Shown here one piece after another: positions 18,662 through 29,517 of a DNA stretch of 64,000 nt (within the stretch, counting starts at the first letter, position 1; the number at the start of each line of letters is the position of its first letter). Source of the stretch: Ascarosepion bandense. Taxonomy: Eukaryota > Mollusca > Cephalopoda > Sepiida > Sepiidae. The position numbers and the translations under genes are program-made. The notes under the pieces are model-generated. The model saw only the letters and a list, made by a program, of their open reading frames with translations, was not told the DNA's origin and ran no database searches. Location of the stretch: contig JBBBDQ010001270.1 in the NCBI GenBank assembly GCA_037127315.1, positions 4,892,501 to 4,956,500 on the forward strand, given 5' to 3'.

Positions 18662-19973
18662 TCAAAACGACCTTCATTTTGCGGTTGTTTAAAAAAGACT
18701 GGATTAGGTCAAGCAGGCGTCCGATAATGCCGTAACCCCGTAGCTTGCAAAGGAGGCCAGAGTGCCAAACCCTGTCAAAAGCCTTGGAGGTGTCCAGAGC
18801 AACTGCACGAGCCTCGCCTGACTCATCGAGGGTCTGGAGCATGTACTCCATAAAGGTTGTTAGCATATCGGCAGTGGACCTGGCAAAGCGGAAGCCATAT
18901 TGCTTGTCAGAGAAGAGTTTGTGGGCAGTAAGATGTTGAACTATTTCAGCATTGATTATGGCCTCGAACACTTTCCCGAATATCGGTAGAAGACTGATAC
19001 AGCGATAGTTGGATGGGTCCGAGGGTTCACCACAATTCTTAAAAACAGGAACGACTGAAGAGAACTTCCGGCATGCAGGAAAACAGAAAGCAGAAAGGCA
19101 GAAGTTAAACAGTTTAGAGAGGACAGGGGAGAGTTCAGGGGCACACCTCTTAAGGACTATCACCGGGATTCCGTCGTCACCGCTCGCCTTATTGGAGTCA
19201 AGTTTTGAAATTACTCGGGATACTACCTTCGGGGTGATATGTATGTCGTGCAGTTTGGCCTCAGTTCTAACGGGGAAGTCGGGTGAGCTTATTCCAGATG
19301 AGTCAAACGTGGAGTTGGATGAGAATCTGCGGGCAAAGCACTCAGCTTTGTCCGCAGATGATGTGAGAACCTCAAATTCGTGGATTAAAGAAGGTATAGA
19401 GGATTTGCAGTTGTTAAGCATCCGTTTGCATATCCGCCAGTAGTCCTTGGAGCCGAACTTGCGGTCAGCTATGCGCTGTCGCATTCTCTCAGCGAACAAC
19501 TGTTTGGCATCATTCAGGATTCTCTTGCACTTATTGCAAGCAGACGTGAATAGGCGCCTATTGTGATCAGATGATTGGCTCCTGAATAGTCGGAAGTAAT
19601 GGTTCCTGTGGGCAATGGCGGCCGAACAGACAGGAGAGAACCACGGAGAGGAATGAGGTTTTAGGCAATACTTCCTGGTGGGTATGAAGGCATCAATGCC
19701 AGCTTTCACCCATGACGAGACCTCAGATGCACAGTCATCAACTGGGAGATCGAACACTTTTCCCCAAGGGATGTCGCAGAGGAAATCGCGAAATGCATCC
19801 CAGTCAGCTTTTTGGTAGCGGTAGGATGTCCTATAGGTAGGAGGCCCCTGAGGGGAGTGAGAGTGAAAAGCAATACTGAGAGAGACAACGGCATGGTCGG
19901 AGTTGCCGAGCGGACAAAGCTGCGAGACTTGACAGGCGTTAGGGGCAGAGGTAAAACATGGTGTTCTTGACAA
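18609..19973 (-). pseudogene. LINE-B endonuclease end plus reverse transcriptase (454 codons)
   Basis: This is the longest frame in the window. Residues 25-29 'SDHAV' are the terminal APE-endonuclease motif. 'PWFSPVCSAAIAHRNHYF' (110-127) marks the linker. RT motifs follow: 'NKASGDDGIP' (261-270), 'SNYRCISLL' (321-329), 'SDKQYGFRFARSTADML' (355-371) and 'VALDTSKAFDRVW' (391-403) with the first catalytic Asp. At about residue 443 the frame jumps from 'VLNGQSRSP' into an out-of-frame reading of the 'LDRLQRR' region, so the palm segment with YADD is deleted. The start Met lies within the nested insertion and is not the native start. Confidence 0.9.
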
Positions 19974-20555
19974 GCTCCAAAGGAGAGTCTGTAATGTGAT
20001 AGGTACTGATCTGGCGACTCGTCTGCAGCCACTTTCCCATCGTCGAAATGTGGCCTCCCTCTGTCTCTTCTATAAATACTTTCATGGCTTCTGCTCGGAT
20101 GAGCTTAAGTCACTGATGCCTCCTCAACAGGTGTTTACCCGTTCAACCAGACTGGCAACTGGGTCCCACCCATTCACAGTCAGGTTAGCCAAACGCAGAC
20201 GACAATTCTACTCCTGCAGCTTCCTCTCTCGCACTTCCCGCCTGTGGAACTCACTCCCGTATTCTTGCTTTCCTGACGGCTACGACCTCCAGAAATTTAA
20301 AAGCAAAGTTAATACTCACCTACTAACCACTGGCCTCTAGCTCTCTCTCCCCTCCCCCTGTATAACCTTCCCTTTCTCTCCGCCCATGTACCTGTCATTG
20401 CACCTGCTTTCTCAGTTTTCTATTGTTCCTTTCTAACTAGCTTGTACTCCTCACTCTTTTCTAATTAATCTTTCTACATTTATGTAACCCCCTGCACATC
20501 AGTGGCGTTTCTGCCTTGCTCGGGGTGAAATGATTAAAAAAAAAAAAAAAAAAAA
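19960..20555 (+). mobile_element. Young LINE-B 3' end inserted antisense into the older copy
   Basis: From GTGTTCTTGACAAGCTCC it runs through an open C-terminal frame (19996-20340), the stop and 3' UTR to GAAATGATT and an A20 tail (20536-20555). It differs from 42443-43020 by about three substitutions and two small indels over roughly 580 bp. It interrupts the host endonuclease between 'PSGHSS' and 'TSAPNACQ'. A few host codons appear lost rather than duplicated at the junction. Confidence 0.92.
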
Positions 20556-21186
20556 GTGAGGAGTGTCCGGAGGGAGTGCTTGGGAAGCGAGTGGGGAAGT
20601 CCACCATTTGTGTAAGGGATTGAGAAATAGCGAAGTTCATGGCGTGGACACCCGCTAGATCAGTAACAGCGTTTGCAAGCCACTCAGAGTGATGAGCGTT
20701 GAGATCTCCGAATACAAATATGTGAGCGAATGGGTGGCAGGAAATAGCCTTATCAATGTTGTCAGCAATGCTATCAAGAAGGGAGCAGTCAGGAGAGGAG
20801 GGAGAAAGGTACAGAAAAAATAAGTAACTAACCGAACTGAGGAGAGACAGACGGAGACATGCATACTGGTGGGCAGCAGATTCAAGTGAAGTCACCCTAT
20901 CTATGGGGAGGTGTTCGCTGACATTGATTCCCAGCCCATGCATGTGGACAGTGGAAACCTTCCTTAAGAGGGGGAGATAGCCAGGGATGGAGAGGTCAGA
21001 GGAGGGAATAGAAGAGTTGAGGTTAGTTTCGCAAAGCGATAGGATGTCCGGGGACTTTTCATGAAGGAAAGCTTCTACGCTAGGAAAGTTAGTACGAATG
21101 CCCTGGATATTAGTGAAAGAAAGGTTAAGGACTTTAGGTGGTTTGATTTTAGCTGGTTTAGGCTTGTTTCTGCTTTTGTTTGTCAT
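20461..21186 (-). pseudogene. LINE-B APE-type endonuclease, N-terminal part
   Basis: The frame starts at ATG 21186 with a basic 'MTNKSRNKPKPAKIKPPK' stretch. It follows the endonuclease/exonuclease/phosphatase fold: 'SFTNIQGIRTNF' (23-34), 'SPDILSLCETNL' with E53, 'GLGINV' (85-90), 'HIFVFGDLNAHHSEW' with D161 and N163, 'DFPTRFPSTPSGHSS' (197-210). From residue 211 'LFFFFFF' is the complement of the poly(A) tail of the nested LINE-B, so the last 30 residues are foreign. The SDH motif continues beyond the insertion in the 18609-19973 frame. Confidence 0.88.
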
Positions 21187-21690
21187 AAGTTTTGTTTATA
21201 GTGAGGGACCTAGAGTAGAGGATACAGGCGGTCATTATCCACGATCTGTGCTGGAAGGGAAGCTGGCTAGAGCTGCAACAAGGTGTGGCCTCAGGGTTGC
21301 CCACCGAAAGCGCTTGCAGGGACACCTATCCATGCGCGACATGGCACTACAAGAACCCCGATATTATACAACTGTTGATCAGAGCAGCCGCTCTTGACGC
21401 TACGCAAGAGTTATGGCTCCTATCTACCAGTCGGAAGCAGCAACCAGGAAACTGCCAACCCGGTACCCTCACAATGATGAGTCGTTGCCACCAACCAGAC
21501 AGATCACAGAAAAATCACGGAAGCACCAATACTAAGGTCAGAAGTGAAAGAAGAGGAAGCCGGAGACCACATCCTAAACAGGGAACAAGGGGCAAGCCTC
21601 TACTCCTGTTCAATAGACGTGGGAGGAGTGTGAACCGGGCGATAGTTTGGGCTATCTACTCCAATTTAACAAAAAGAAAAAAAAAGAAAA
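21187..21690 (-). other. LINE-B 5' leader
   Basis: About 500 bp upstream of the endonuclease ATG on the minus strand. The first 120 bp match the start of the miniature derivative at 15773, which identifies this as the element's 5' region. The 145-codon plus-strand frame across it is an antisense frame without motifs. Confidence 0.75.
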
Positions 21691-22029
21691 AAGTTAGGGG
21701 TGACGAGTTAACTAAGTTTTAACTTAGTTAAAGTCGAAAATGTTAGTAAGAGAAAAAAAAACGGGGAAAAAAAAACAAGCCAAGAAAATTATTACAGACA
21801 GAACGGAGGAAGAAGAGAGAGGGGGGGAACCCCCCCCCCCCCAAAGACATGGTTTCTCATGCACTGACCTCGAATATAATAATTTCTGGAAATTTGAGTA
21901 AAAATAACATAAAAAAATAAGAAAAATAAATAAAAGCGACAATATTTTCACTCTGTCTTTTTTCCAGAAAAATAAAGGTTTATATAACTGTGATTTGTGC
22001 AGAGACTTATGGTCAGAGTTTGAATACAA

Positions 22030-22031
<2 letters not shown>
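21691..22031. other. Low-complexity junk with palindrome and poly(C)
   Basis: TTAACTAAG..CTTAGTTAA makes a small palindrome near 21710-21732. A run of 14 C lies at about 21829-21842. No gene. Confidence 0.5.

Positions 22032-22082
<51 letters not shown>
22032..22082. repeat. (TA)n microsatellite
   Basis: About 50 bp of TA at the truncated end of a MITE-G copy. Confidence 0.95.
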
Positions 22083-22085
<3 letters not shown>

Positions 22086-22284
22086 TACAGTTTCATGAAT
22101 GAAAGAATGAAGAAAGTTTAGAGTGATTCGGACGAGTTCATCTTTGCTTCCTTGCCTTGTAAAATTAACAAGTAATAATAACAAAAGAACCATTCTATTT
22201 TCATTTATAATTATCTACTTGGCAATAAATACTAACAATAGTATTCTTTTAAATAACTGTGATGGCTTAATCATTATGGTCGGC

Positions 22285-22286
<2 letters not shown>
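22083..22286 (+). mobile_element. MITE-G copy, left-truncated
   Basis: Starts within the element body (CAGTTTCATGAATGAAAGAATG), shares GATTCGGACGAGTTCATC with the copies at 25311 and 26468, and ends in a degenerate right terminus (GATGGCTTAATCATTATGGTCGGC). Bordered on both sides by TA runs. Confidence 0.8.

Positions 22287-22334
<48 letters not shown>
22287..22334. repeat. (TA)n microsatellite
   Basis: TA run directly at the right end of the MITE-G copy. Confidence 0.95.
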
Positions 22335-22335
<1 letters not shown>

Positions 22336-22524
22336 TTGCATGTAGGAGGTTGCTTACATTACCGGTATTTCTAATTCTCCCTCATTCAAGTACTGGGCTC
22401 TACGATTAACTCGGCGATCAAAGAAGAACCGGTGTTTTAACCGTCAATTGACTGTGACCACGGTATGAATATAGTCATTAATTTAAAATTCTACTGTACA
22501 TGAAATGGGGATTATTTTCTTTAT

Positions 22525-22850
22525 ATTAAGGTGATCTCCCTACCCCCAGGGCTCTATCCTTGAACCTACACTGTTTCTAATTTTCATCATGATCTTCCTG
22601 ATGGCATCAACTCTCAACTCGGTATACATGCTGACGATTCAACTATATACTCCTATCTTAATAGCAAGTTCGATAAGCTTATCTCAAATATGATCATTTA
22701 TTGGGCTAAGGAATGGCTTATTAATTTTAACGAAACGAAACGAAACTACTCTCTAGCAATGATCTAAGAGACCCTATTCTGTTTTCGGCCAGTATGACTG
22801 ATGCTAACCCCCTCCCCCAGGAGAGTGCCTGCTGTGTTTATTCAGGCTAA
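22525..22850 (+). pseudogene. LINE-B RT palm fragment with intact HADD motif
   Basis: Reads 'HDLPDGINSQLGIHADDSTIYSYL', where 'HADD' is the YADD-equivalent catalytic motif missing from the long copy. It then reads 'WAKEWLINFNETK', homologous to 'WGKKWLVNFNSSK' at 42095. Frameshifts and stops are on both sides. Confidence 0.8.
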
Positions 22851-23090
22851 CATTTCTTGCTGATATGAAATGAAAAAATGATATTGACCCAACGGAAAGT
22901 TATTCACGATTATCTTCTTATTCTTATCATTTTTTAAAATTTAAATAATAAAATGCCCAGTAAGCAATTACAAAATAACAAAGCAAAACAATATTCAGGA
23001 ATCTATCTTTTTTTTAGTTTGTTCATATCTATCTATCTTGGTCTCTTCATTATCTACTTAACTTGATCTCTTTATCATTTATATAGGAAT
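22851..23090. other. No recognisable feature
   Basis: AT-rich lead-in to the microsatellite cluster. Confidence 0.5.
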
Positions 23091-23158
23091 GCGTGTGTGT
23101 GTGTGTGTGTGTGTGTGTGAGTGTGTGGGTGTGTGTATGTATGTATCTCAGCGAGTTC
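23091..23158. repeat. (TG)n/(TATG)n microsatellite
   Basis: GT-rich tract grading through GTAT into the ATCT array. Confidence 0.95.
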
Positions 23159-23159
23159 A

Positions 23160-23207
<48 letters not shown>

Positions 23208-23225
23208 ATCTAGTTCATTCTGTTT

Positions 23226-23277
<52 letters not shown>

Positions 23278-23284
23278 TCTATTC

Positions 23285-23337
<53 letters not shown>

Positions 23338-23350
23338 GTTCATTCTGTTT

Positions 23351-23404
<54 letters not shown>

Positions 23405-23417
23405 GTTCATTCTGTTT

Positions 23418-23464
<47 letters not shown>

Positions 23465-23477
23465 GTTCATTCTGTTT

Positions 23478-23528
<51 letters not shown>

Positions 23529-23556
23529 GTTCATTCTGTTTTTATCTATCTATCTA

Positions 23557-23606
<50 letters not shown>

Positions 23607-23622
23607 GTTTTTCATTCTGTTT

Positions 23623-23671
<49 letters not shown>
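23159..23671. repeat. (ATCT)n array with a recurring spacer
   Basis: ATCT tracts of about 40-60 bp are separated by the near-constant spacer AGTTCATTCTGTTTTT, which occurs at about 23207, 23336, 23403, 23463, 23527 and 23606. Tract plus spacer therefore behaves as a higher-order repeat unit of about 60-70 bp. Plus-strand 'IYLS' frames are simply its translation. Confidence 0.97.
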
Positions 23672-23809
23672 AGATTATATCATCTTATTCAATATATCTA
23701 AATCATAAACATTTTTTCTCCTTCGGTAATATGTGGATGATCTAAGCACCTTTAACGTTGGAATCTTGACACATATTAAAACGGAAAACGAGAAGTAATC
23801 CTACAGGCA

Positions 23810-24125
23810 ATTTCTGAAAATTTCATGGCCTTGTCAGTAACGAAGAAATATTAAGGAAAATAGAACCAAAAAGGAGACTCCTACTTAGAACTAGAAGAGA
23901 CACTTGAAATATCTGGGGAGCATTATGAGGAAAGGGAGCTTGGAGAATTTGTCATACAGAGGACATATTGAAGGCAAGAGGGACAAAGAAAAACAGCGGG
24001 TAAACTACCTAGCAAGGTTGTGTAAATAGATGGCAAGAATAGGGAGTGCGAATAAGAGTATGAAAGCAACACTAGGAAATTGTGGAGAGCCATGATCGCA
24101 CAATTTCTAAGAGACGCAGTACATA
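23810..24125 (+). mobile_element. LINE-A 3' fragment
   Basis: Broken frames give 'YLGSIMRKGSLENL' (family 'FLGHAMRKEGLENL'), 'GHIEGKRDKEKQRVNYL' and a diverged C-terminal end. It is truncated at both ends; a T run follows. Confidence 0.8.
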
Positions 24126-24214
24126 AAATAAAAAAATTTTTTTTTTTTAATATTTCATATTGAATTTCGTACTGAATGCAAAAGTAACCGACTTTATGTA
24201 TGTCAAAACAAGGA

Positions 24215-24315
24215 GGGGTCATAAGGGGTGAAACATTGCTTAGGGAAACAAAGGATAATCTGTTGTGGAAAGCAATTATTGCGAATGTCTTGAATAAGAT
24301 ATGTACGCGAACGTT
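24215..24315 (+). pseudogene. LINE-A terminal codons, separate fragment
   Basis: The frame 'GETLLRETKDNLLWKAIIANVLNK' aligns with 'GANILRATRDREKWRAMIADVLKG' at 49950-50050. The rest of the 98-codon frame (to 24496) has no recognised homology. Confidence 0.65.
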
Positions 24316-24506
24316 GACATCATCAAGTTTTACTCAGAGCAAGGAGGAAATCACGTCACAGTCATGGCGTGGTTGGTTTGCAAAACCAATTATCGCGGGA
24401 ACAATGGTGGTTGGGGATCTGTCAGGGCAATTCTGCGCGATGTCTGCACGGATGGTTGATATTCTCTTGAATTTAAAGCTTTCTGTGGTCATTTAGAAAT
24501 TACAAC

Positions 24507-24590
24507 TTACAACGGCCGAAATATCGTACAAATGGCAACAAAGATGAGGACAATAGTCCGAATAATGTAAATACTGTAAATACTACTTCA
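24507..24590 (+). repeat. Dispersed repeat ending 'GGCCGAAATATCG'
   Basis: Second copy of the sequence at 8826-8925, including GTACAAATGGCAACAAAGATG and CCGAATAATGTAAATACTG. Confidence 0.7.
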
Positions 24591-25308
24591 TCTCAGAAAT
24601 ATAGACAAATTTATAAGGCTGTGTTGTAAGGTTTTCGCTTATCACTATAATGAAATTTCAACACTATAATTTTAAAAATAAACTTAATCTTTAAACTCAT
24701 TTCCTCACTAGACGGTTATGATTTGGAAAAATATTTTGTCATTATTTAGTATGTCAAATACAAACATTCAAATTGAGGGTTTCAAAATTGATCTGCCCTA
24801 TTCCACACTGCTTTTTAAGGTACGATTCGAGTTTGTGTTCCTTTCGTCGTAAGTTATTCACGAATTTCAATTTCCGAAAATGGACAAGCCATTACACTAT
24901 TCAAACAGGATTGTCTTCGGTGTAGGCGCTGCGTAGTTTCACCCAATAGTTTCTGCTGTTATATATGAAATACCCATTACTATTGCATATAATTTGTGTT
25001 ATATGGTAGCATAACCTTATCCAATATTTATAGGAGACATGTTACCAGTAATTCGTTACATCGTTAGTTTACGTGCATATGGCGATTATGCTAAAGTTAA
25101 TGTTAGTTTTCTAGTTTTTGCCCGAAAAATCTGTTAGTATACACGCATCTTGGCTCTCCCATCGTTAGTTCGCACGACCGTTACGCCACGTCGATTAAGA
25201 AATACGCGAAACATATCTATGATTGATTGAAGGTGCTAACTCTTCAGTTTTAATTTACAATAATGTTTCAGAAACACTTATTATATAAGTTAAATAAATT
25301 TTAAAATA
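24591..25308. other. No recognisable gene
   Basis: No coding or repeat motif was recognised in this 700-bp AT-rich stretch. Confidence 0.5.
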
Positions 25309-25310
25309 TA

Positions 25311-25684
25311 CACTACCGGCCATAATTATTAGGCCACACCAGTGTATCAAAAAACACTTTTTTTAGTATTTATTGCCAAGTGAATAATTGTAAATGAAAA
25401 TAGAATGGTTCTTTTGTTAATATTGCACAATAATATGTGCATCAAATGAATTTATAAATGTTTAATAATTACCTATATTGCAGTTTTATCAATGAAAGAA
25501 TGAAGAAAATTTAGGGTGATTCGGACGAGTTCATCTTTGCTGCCTTGCATTTGTAAAATTTTGCAAAGTAATAATTACAAAAGAACCATTCTATTTTCAT
25601 TTAAAATTATCCACTTAAAAATAGTATGAAATGCATCATTCCTTTTAAAAAAAAACTACGGTGGCCTAATAATTATGCCCGGTA

Positions 25685-25686
<2 letters not shown>
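25311..25686 (+). mobile_element. MITE-G copy 1 (Tc1/mariner-type MITE)
   Basis: 376 bp bounded by CACTACCGGCCATAATTATT at the left and its near-complement (AATAATTATGCCCGGTAGT) at the right. TA precedes it and a TA run follows. The terminal repeats extend inward, with homologous blocks such as TAGTATTTATTGCC and AATGGTTCTTTTGTTA on inverted strands. No transposase. TA preference and length suggest a Tc1/mariner relative. Confidence 0.85.
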
Positions 25687-25724
<38 letters not shown>

Positions 25725-25900
25725 ACCAAATCTACATGGTGCGATGGGTAAATTGTCGCTATTTGCCTTGTAAAATTTTGCAAAGGAATAATAACAAAAG
25801 AACCATTCTATTTTCATTTAAAATTATCCACTTAAAAATAGTATGAAATGCATCATTCCTTTTAAAAAAAACTACGGTGGCCTAATAATTATGCCCGGTA

Positions 25901-25954
<54 letters not shown>

Positions 25955-26131
25955 ACCAAATCTACATGGTGCGATGGGTAAATTGTCGCTATTTGCCTTG
26001 TAAAATTTTGCAAAGGAATAATAACAAAAGAACCATTCTATTTTCATTTAAAATTATCCACTTAAAAATAGTATGAAATGCATCATTCCTTTTAAAAAAA
26101 AACTACGGTGGCCTAATAATTATGCCCGGTA

Positions 26132-26187
<56 letters not shown>

Positions 26188-26369
26188 ACCAAATCTACAT
26201 GGTGCGATGGGTAAATTGTCGCTATTTGCCTTGTAAAATTTTGCAAAGGAATAATAACAAAAGAACCATTCTATTTTCATTTAAAATTATCCACTTAAAA
26301 ATAGTATGAAATGCATCATTCCTTTTAAAAAAAAACTACGGTGGCCTAATAATTATGACCGGTAGTTTC
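25687..26369 (+). repeat. About 230-bp tandem array of MITE-G right end + (TA)n + foreign segment
   Basis: Three units start GTATACCAAATCTACATGG at 25721, 25951 and 26184. Each holds GGTGCGATGGGTAAATTGTC, then the MITE-G right end from TTGCCTTGTAAAATTTTGC to GCCCGGTAGT, then a TA run (25687-25720, 25902-25950, 26133-26183). The last unit ends at the MITE terminus without a TA run. Apart from TA length and the poly(A) length, units are nearly identical. Confidence 0.92.
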
Positions 26370-26467
26370 CATACCTTAGAAACACATACTGAAGACCAAC
26401 GCAGAGGGCATGGGGGTTGTATGCATATACTTATATAGATATACACATAAGCACATGCATACGCATA

Positions 26468-26846
26468 CACTACTGGCCATAATTATGAGGCCACTCCAGT
26501 GTTTTAAAAAATTGATGTATTTCATACTATTTTTTAGTATTTATTGCCAAGTGAATAACTGTAAATGAAAATGGAAGGGTTCTTTTGTTAATATTGCACA
26601 ATAACATGTGCATCAAATTAATTTATAAATATTCAATAATTACCCATATTGCAGTTTTATTAATGAAAAAAATGAAAAAAAATTAGGGTGATTCGGACGA
26701 GTTCATTTTTGCTTCTTTGCATTGTAAAATTTTGCAATAACAAAAGAACCATTTTATTTTCATTTGGCAATAAATACTAAAAATAGTATGAAATACATCA
26801 TTCTTTTAAAATAACTAGGGTCGCCTAATAATTATGCCTGGTAGTG
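26468..26846 (+). mobile_element. MITE-G copy 2, complete with TA target duplication
   Basis: 379 bp flanked by TA (26466-26467 and 26847-26848). Its inverted repeats reach about 120 bp, pairing ATGTATTTCATACTATTTTT and TAGTATTTATTGCCAA with their complements near the right end. It is therefore a long-TIR foldback. It diverges from copy 1 by roughly one base in ten. Confidence 0.88.
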
Positions 26847-26889
26847 TAATTCTGAGTTTTTGTTTTGTTTGTTTCCTTATATGGCAGTG

Positions 26890-27165
26890 AATATTGTAAA
26901 CTTTTCATGGCTCTCCTTCTTCATTATGAGCCCTAAAAGTTTCCATTTTGTCTCAATTTTCTCTAAAGCTTCGTCGTTGCTCACATGTTTGGTGTATGGT
27001 ATTCTCAGCATCCTTCTGTAGAACCACATATTCGTTGCTTCAAGTCTTTTCTTCATCTGTGAAGAGGTTGTCCAGTATTCATTACCATGTAGAAGAACTG
27101 ACATTGCGTAATAGTTCAGTAAGTACTACTATGTTTCTAACGAGATTTTTCTGTTTCTGAATACT
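26890..27165 (-). mobile_element. LINE-A fragment
   Basis: Minus frame: 'SVLLHGNEYWTTSSQMKKRLEATNMWF' split across 'EYWTTSSQMKKRLEATNMWF', then 'RRMLRIPYTKHVSNDEALEK'. It corresponds to the region just after the RT thumb. Truncated before 'FLGHAMRK'. Confidence 0.8.
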
Positions 27166-27864
27166 TAGCTTAGCTTTTGGAAGGCACCTTTTGCTATCCC
27201 AAATTTGCTCTGTGTGTATTTAAAAAATAAAAATATCCTAAACAGGATGCTGCAACAGGGATTAACTAACTACTCTGTTAGATAGGTATACTTAGAAACG
27301 AGCAGTCATTGCACTTGGTATAAGTTTTAGATCTTTTTTCTAAACACTCAAGTCTGTACATTTATCCTAGGCACCAGATGATGGTAAGTGGCCATTTTAT
27401 CATGGTTGGCGATTATATTCTGTCTGCGCTGATAATGTGTGTGACATTTGTTTATTATTATTATTAGCGAACAAAATGATTAACCTAGTTTTGCAAATAT
27501 TTGGTACAAGCTAGAATAGAGCTCAATTAAAGAAAAGAAAAAGAAAAGAGAGTATTTAACACTGTTTCAAATGTAAATGTTTACGTAGTTATATACAAGT
27601 AGATGTCCAACTAAAGAATAATATGCAAGCAAGTAAGTCACATAAACTCCTTAAACAACCCTTCAAATGTGGGTTACGTTTTATTCGATTTATCGCGTTA
27701 ATTATTAGTACAACTGTTTTTCTCAAGTCAAGCGACATTTGAACAAAGGCTTGTATTTGCATATTTTTTTTTATACTTGTATGCAATTTTTAAATTCTTG
27801 CAGAAAACAGAAACACTGTTGAAACTAGGTACATTAAAGTTCATAATATTTTTTAGAGATGATT
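27166..27864. other. No recognisable gene
   Basis: No repeat or coding signature was recognised. The 65-codon minus frame at 27589-27786 has no motif. Confidence 0.5.
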
Positions 27865-27936
27865 TCTATCATAAATACAAATAAAGTTAAAATTTTTTTA
27901 AAGTGTCCACGGACTTTCTGAACACCCTGTATATGA
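27865..27936 (-). mobile_element. Terminal fragment of a mariner-type element (tentative)
   Basis: The minus strand reads CAGGGTGTTCAGAAAGTCCG, of the form seen at ends of some mariner-like elements. It is followed by ACTTTATTTGTATTTATGAT, which recurs in complement near 29215-29235. Only one end is present. Confidence 0.4.
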
Positions 27937-28570
27937 TATAGAAATCTACCATCCGCCCGTGTATTGAATATTGCTGCCATATCTGGTCGGGTGCCCCTGC
28001 TGCTCTCCTTGGGCTTCTTCACAAAATACAAAGGAGGATCTGTAACGTGGTTGATACTGACTTGGCAGACCGGCTGCAGCCGCTCTCACACCGGCGTGAT
28101 GTAGCTTCCCTGTGCCTCTTCTACAAGTACTTTCATGGCTTCTGCTCTGATGAGCTTAGATCACTGGTGCCGCCTAAGCACGAATTTACACGAGATACTA
28201 GATTAGCAACTAGGTCCCACCCTTTTACAGTTAAACAAATAAGATGTAACCGTAAATTCTACTCCAACAGATTCTTTTCTCGCGCTTCCCGCCTGTGGAA
28301 CTCCCTTCCACAAGTCTGCTTTCCCGACAGTTACAATCTCCAGGTGTTTAAATGTAGGGTCAATAGACACCTCCTATCACACTAACTCCCAACTATTCTC
28401 ACAACACTCTCATCTACCCAACCCTCATTCTCGGTATCCTCACCCGCCTATCACCCACCCTCTGTTATTTCCTATATTTAATCAGCCTTCCTCCACTCTA
28501 CGTAGCCCCCTGCACAGTAGTGGCAGTGACATGCCTTGCTCGGGGTGAAACGCTTATAAAAAAAAAAGAA
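27937..28570 (+). mobile_element. LINE-B 3' end with poly(A)
   Basis: Begins at 'STIRPCIEYCCHIWSGAPA'-type coding sequence (ACCATCCGCCCGTGTATTG), continues through an open C-terminal frame and 3' UTR, and ends CTCGGGGTGAAACGCTTATA with an A-rich tail (28558-28580). Confidence 0.88.
28047..28385 (+). pseudogene. LINE-B C-terminal domain (112 codons)
   Basis: Reads 'VDTDLADRLQPLSHRRDVAS', 'LFYKYFHGFCSDELRSLVPP', 'RASRLWNSLPQVCFPDSYNL', 'NRHLLSH' stop. The frame is intact from 'VDTD' to the stop but lacks all RT residues. Confidence 0.85.
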
Positions 28571-28580
28571 AAAAAAGAAA

Positions 28581-29515
28581 AGTTTTTCGCTTGACTAAGC
28601 TGTTGTTTTGATCATGCTGACTTTGAAGTTTTGTGAAGGCTTTATAATGATGTCTCCACTCTTCAGTGATTTGTTTATTTTGCAGAATAAAACCTTTCCA
28701 CATCAATTCTCCGAACGTTCTATCTCGAGATCGAGTACTATATAAGAAAAAAAATTAAAAAAAGAAGATATTAATATCAAAATCTCCATTTCGGGTTAAC
28801 ACAATTGTTCACTATGTGTGCTTGGTAATTTCTAGTTAGCAAACGTTGGTCCTCTTCAGCAAGAATAAAACCTTCGATTTCAGTATTTAACCCCGCACTA
28901 CGTAATCACCGATCAATATGGGGTTTGTCTATTTTAGCTTGTTTGATACAGGCAGAGTGTTGGCTATCTTATCATTGTTTCTGCATTTGATATATTGCAT
29001 TTTTTTGCTTAGTTTATCACCCTAGTTTCTTAGACGATTTGAAGGCTAAAATAACTAATGTGATTTCAGGCAAATCAGTTGGCAAATGTTTTCCGTGAAC
29101 TGCAAAATCATATTACCCTTTGTATTGCCAATGATGTAGAACATGTGGAAAATTTCAATAAGACCTTGAAAGTATAGATTTACTTCTTTCTAATCCTTTT
29201 TACAAATTACTTCTATCGCAAATACAAATAAAGTCTTTGCTGCTGCAGTCGGTGTATTATGGTTATTTTTGCATTTCACTCATCGATTGTTGTGGTTTTG
29301 TAAGACGGTTCTAGTTGAACTAATACTCTACCTCCTCTGGATTTGGGAACATATAGACAATAGACATTAGCCTTAGAAGGATGCATGCAGTGGCAAGAAA
29401 GAAGCTTTCTTGTTTTGTAATTCATTCGCTAAATGTCAGCTATGGTTCGATCTAGATGTTGAAACTGTCTTGCCCCATAGTGCCATAGTGACAGCCAAGG
29501 TGCTCCTGTCTGATA
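28581..29515. other. No recognisable gene
   Basis: 935 bp without coding or repeat motif, apart from the ATCGCAAATACAAATAAAG sequence near 29217 shared with 27868. Confidence 0.45.
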
Positions 29516-29517
29516 TT

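Larger units (their letters stand above)
18066..21690 (-). mobile_element. LINE-B, most complete copy, with nested insertion and RT deletion
   Basis: Read on the minus strand from 21690 it has a leader of about 500 bp, an APE-type endonuclease frame (from 21186), a foreign 595-bp block (20555-19960), the end of the endonuclease, the RT fingers and part of the palm, an internal deletion at about 18655, the C-terminal domain, and a 3' UTR ending near 18066. Only one ORF is seen in this span; I did not recognise an ORF1. The architecture fits a jockey/CR1-group LINE. It is inactive because of the insertion and deletion. Confidence 0.88.

Noticed and set aside
19009..19443. 144-codon plus-strand frame
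   Set aside because: It lies antisense to well-supported LINE-B reverse transcriptase coding and has no motif of its own.
21285..21722. 145-codon plus-strand frame
   Set aside because: Antisense to the LINE-B 5' leader. No homology pattern, and composition follows the other strand.
23089..23529. Long open frames rich in 'IYLS' (also 29410-30545)
   Set aside because: They are translations of the ATCT array; the period of four bases reads open in three frames and carries no real protein.
24200..24496. 98-codon plus-strand frame as a gene
   Set aside because: Only its first third matches the LINE-A terminus. The rest shows no conserved pattern that I can identify.
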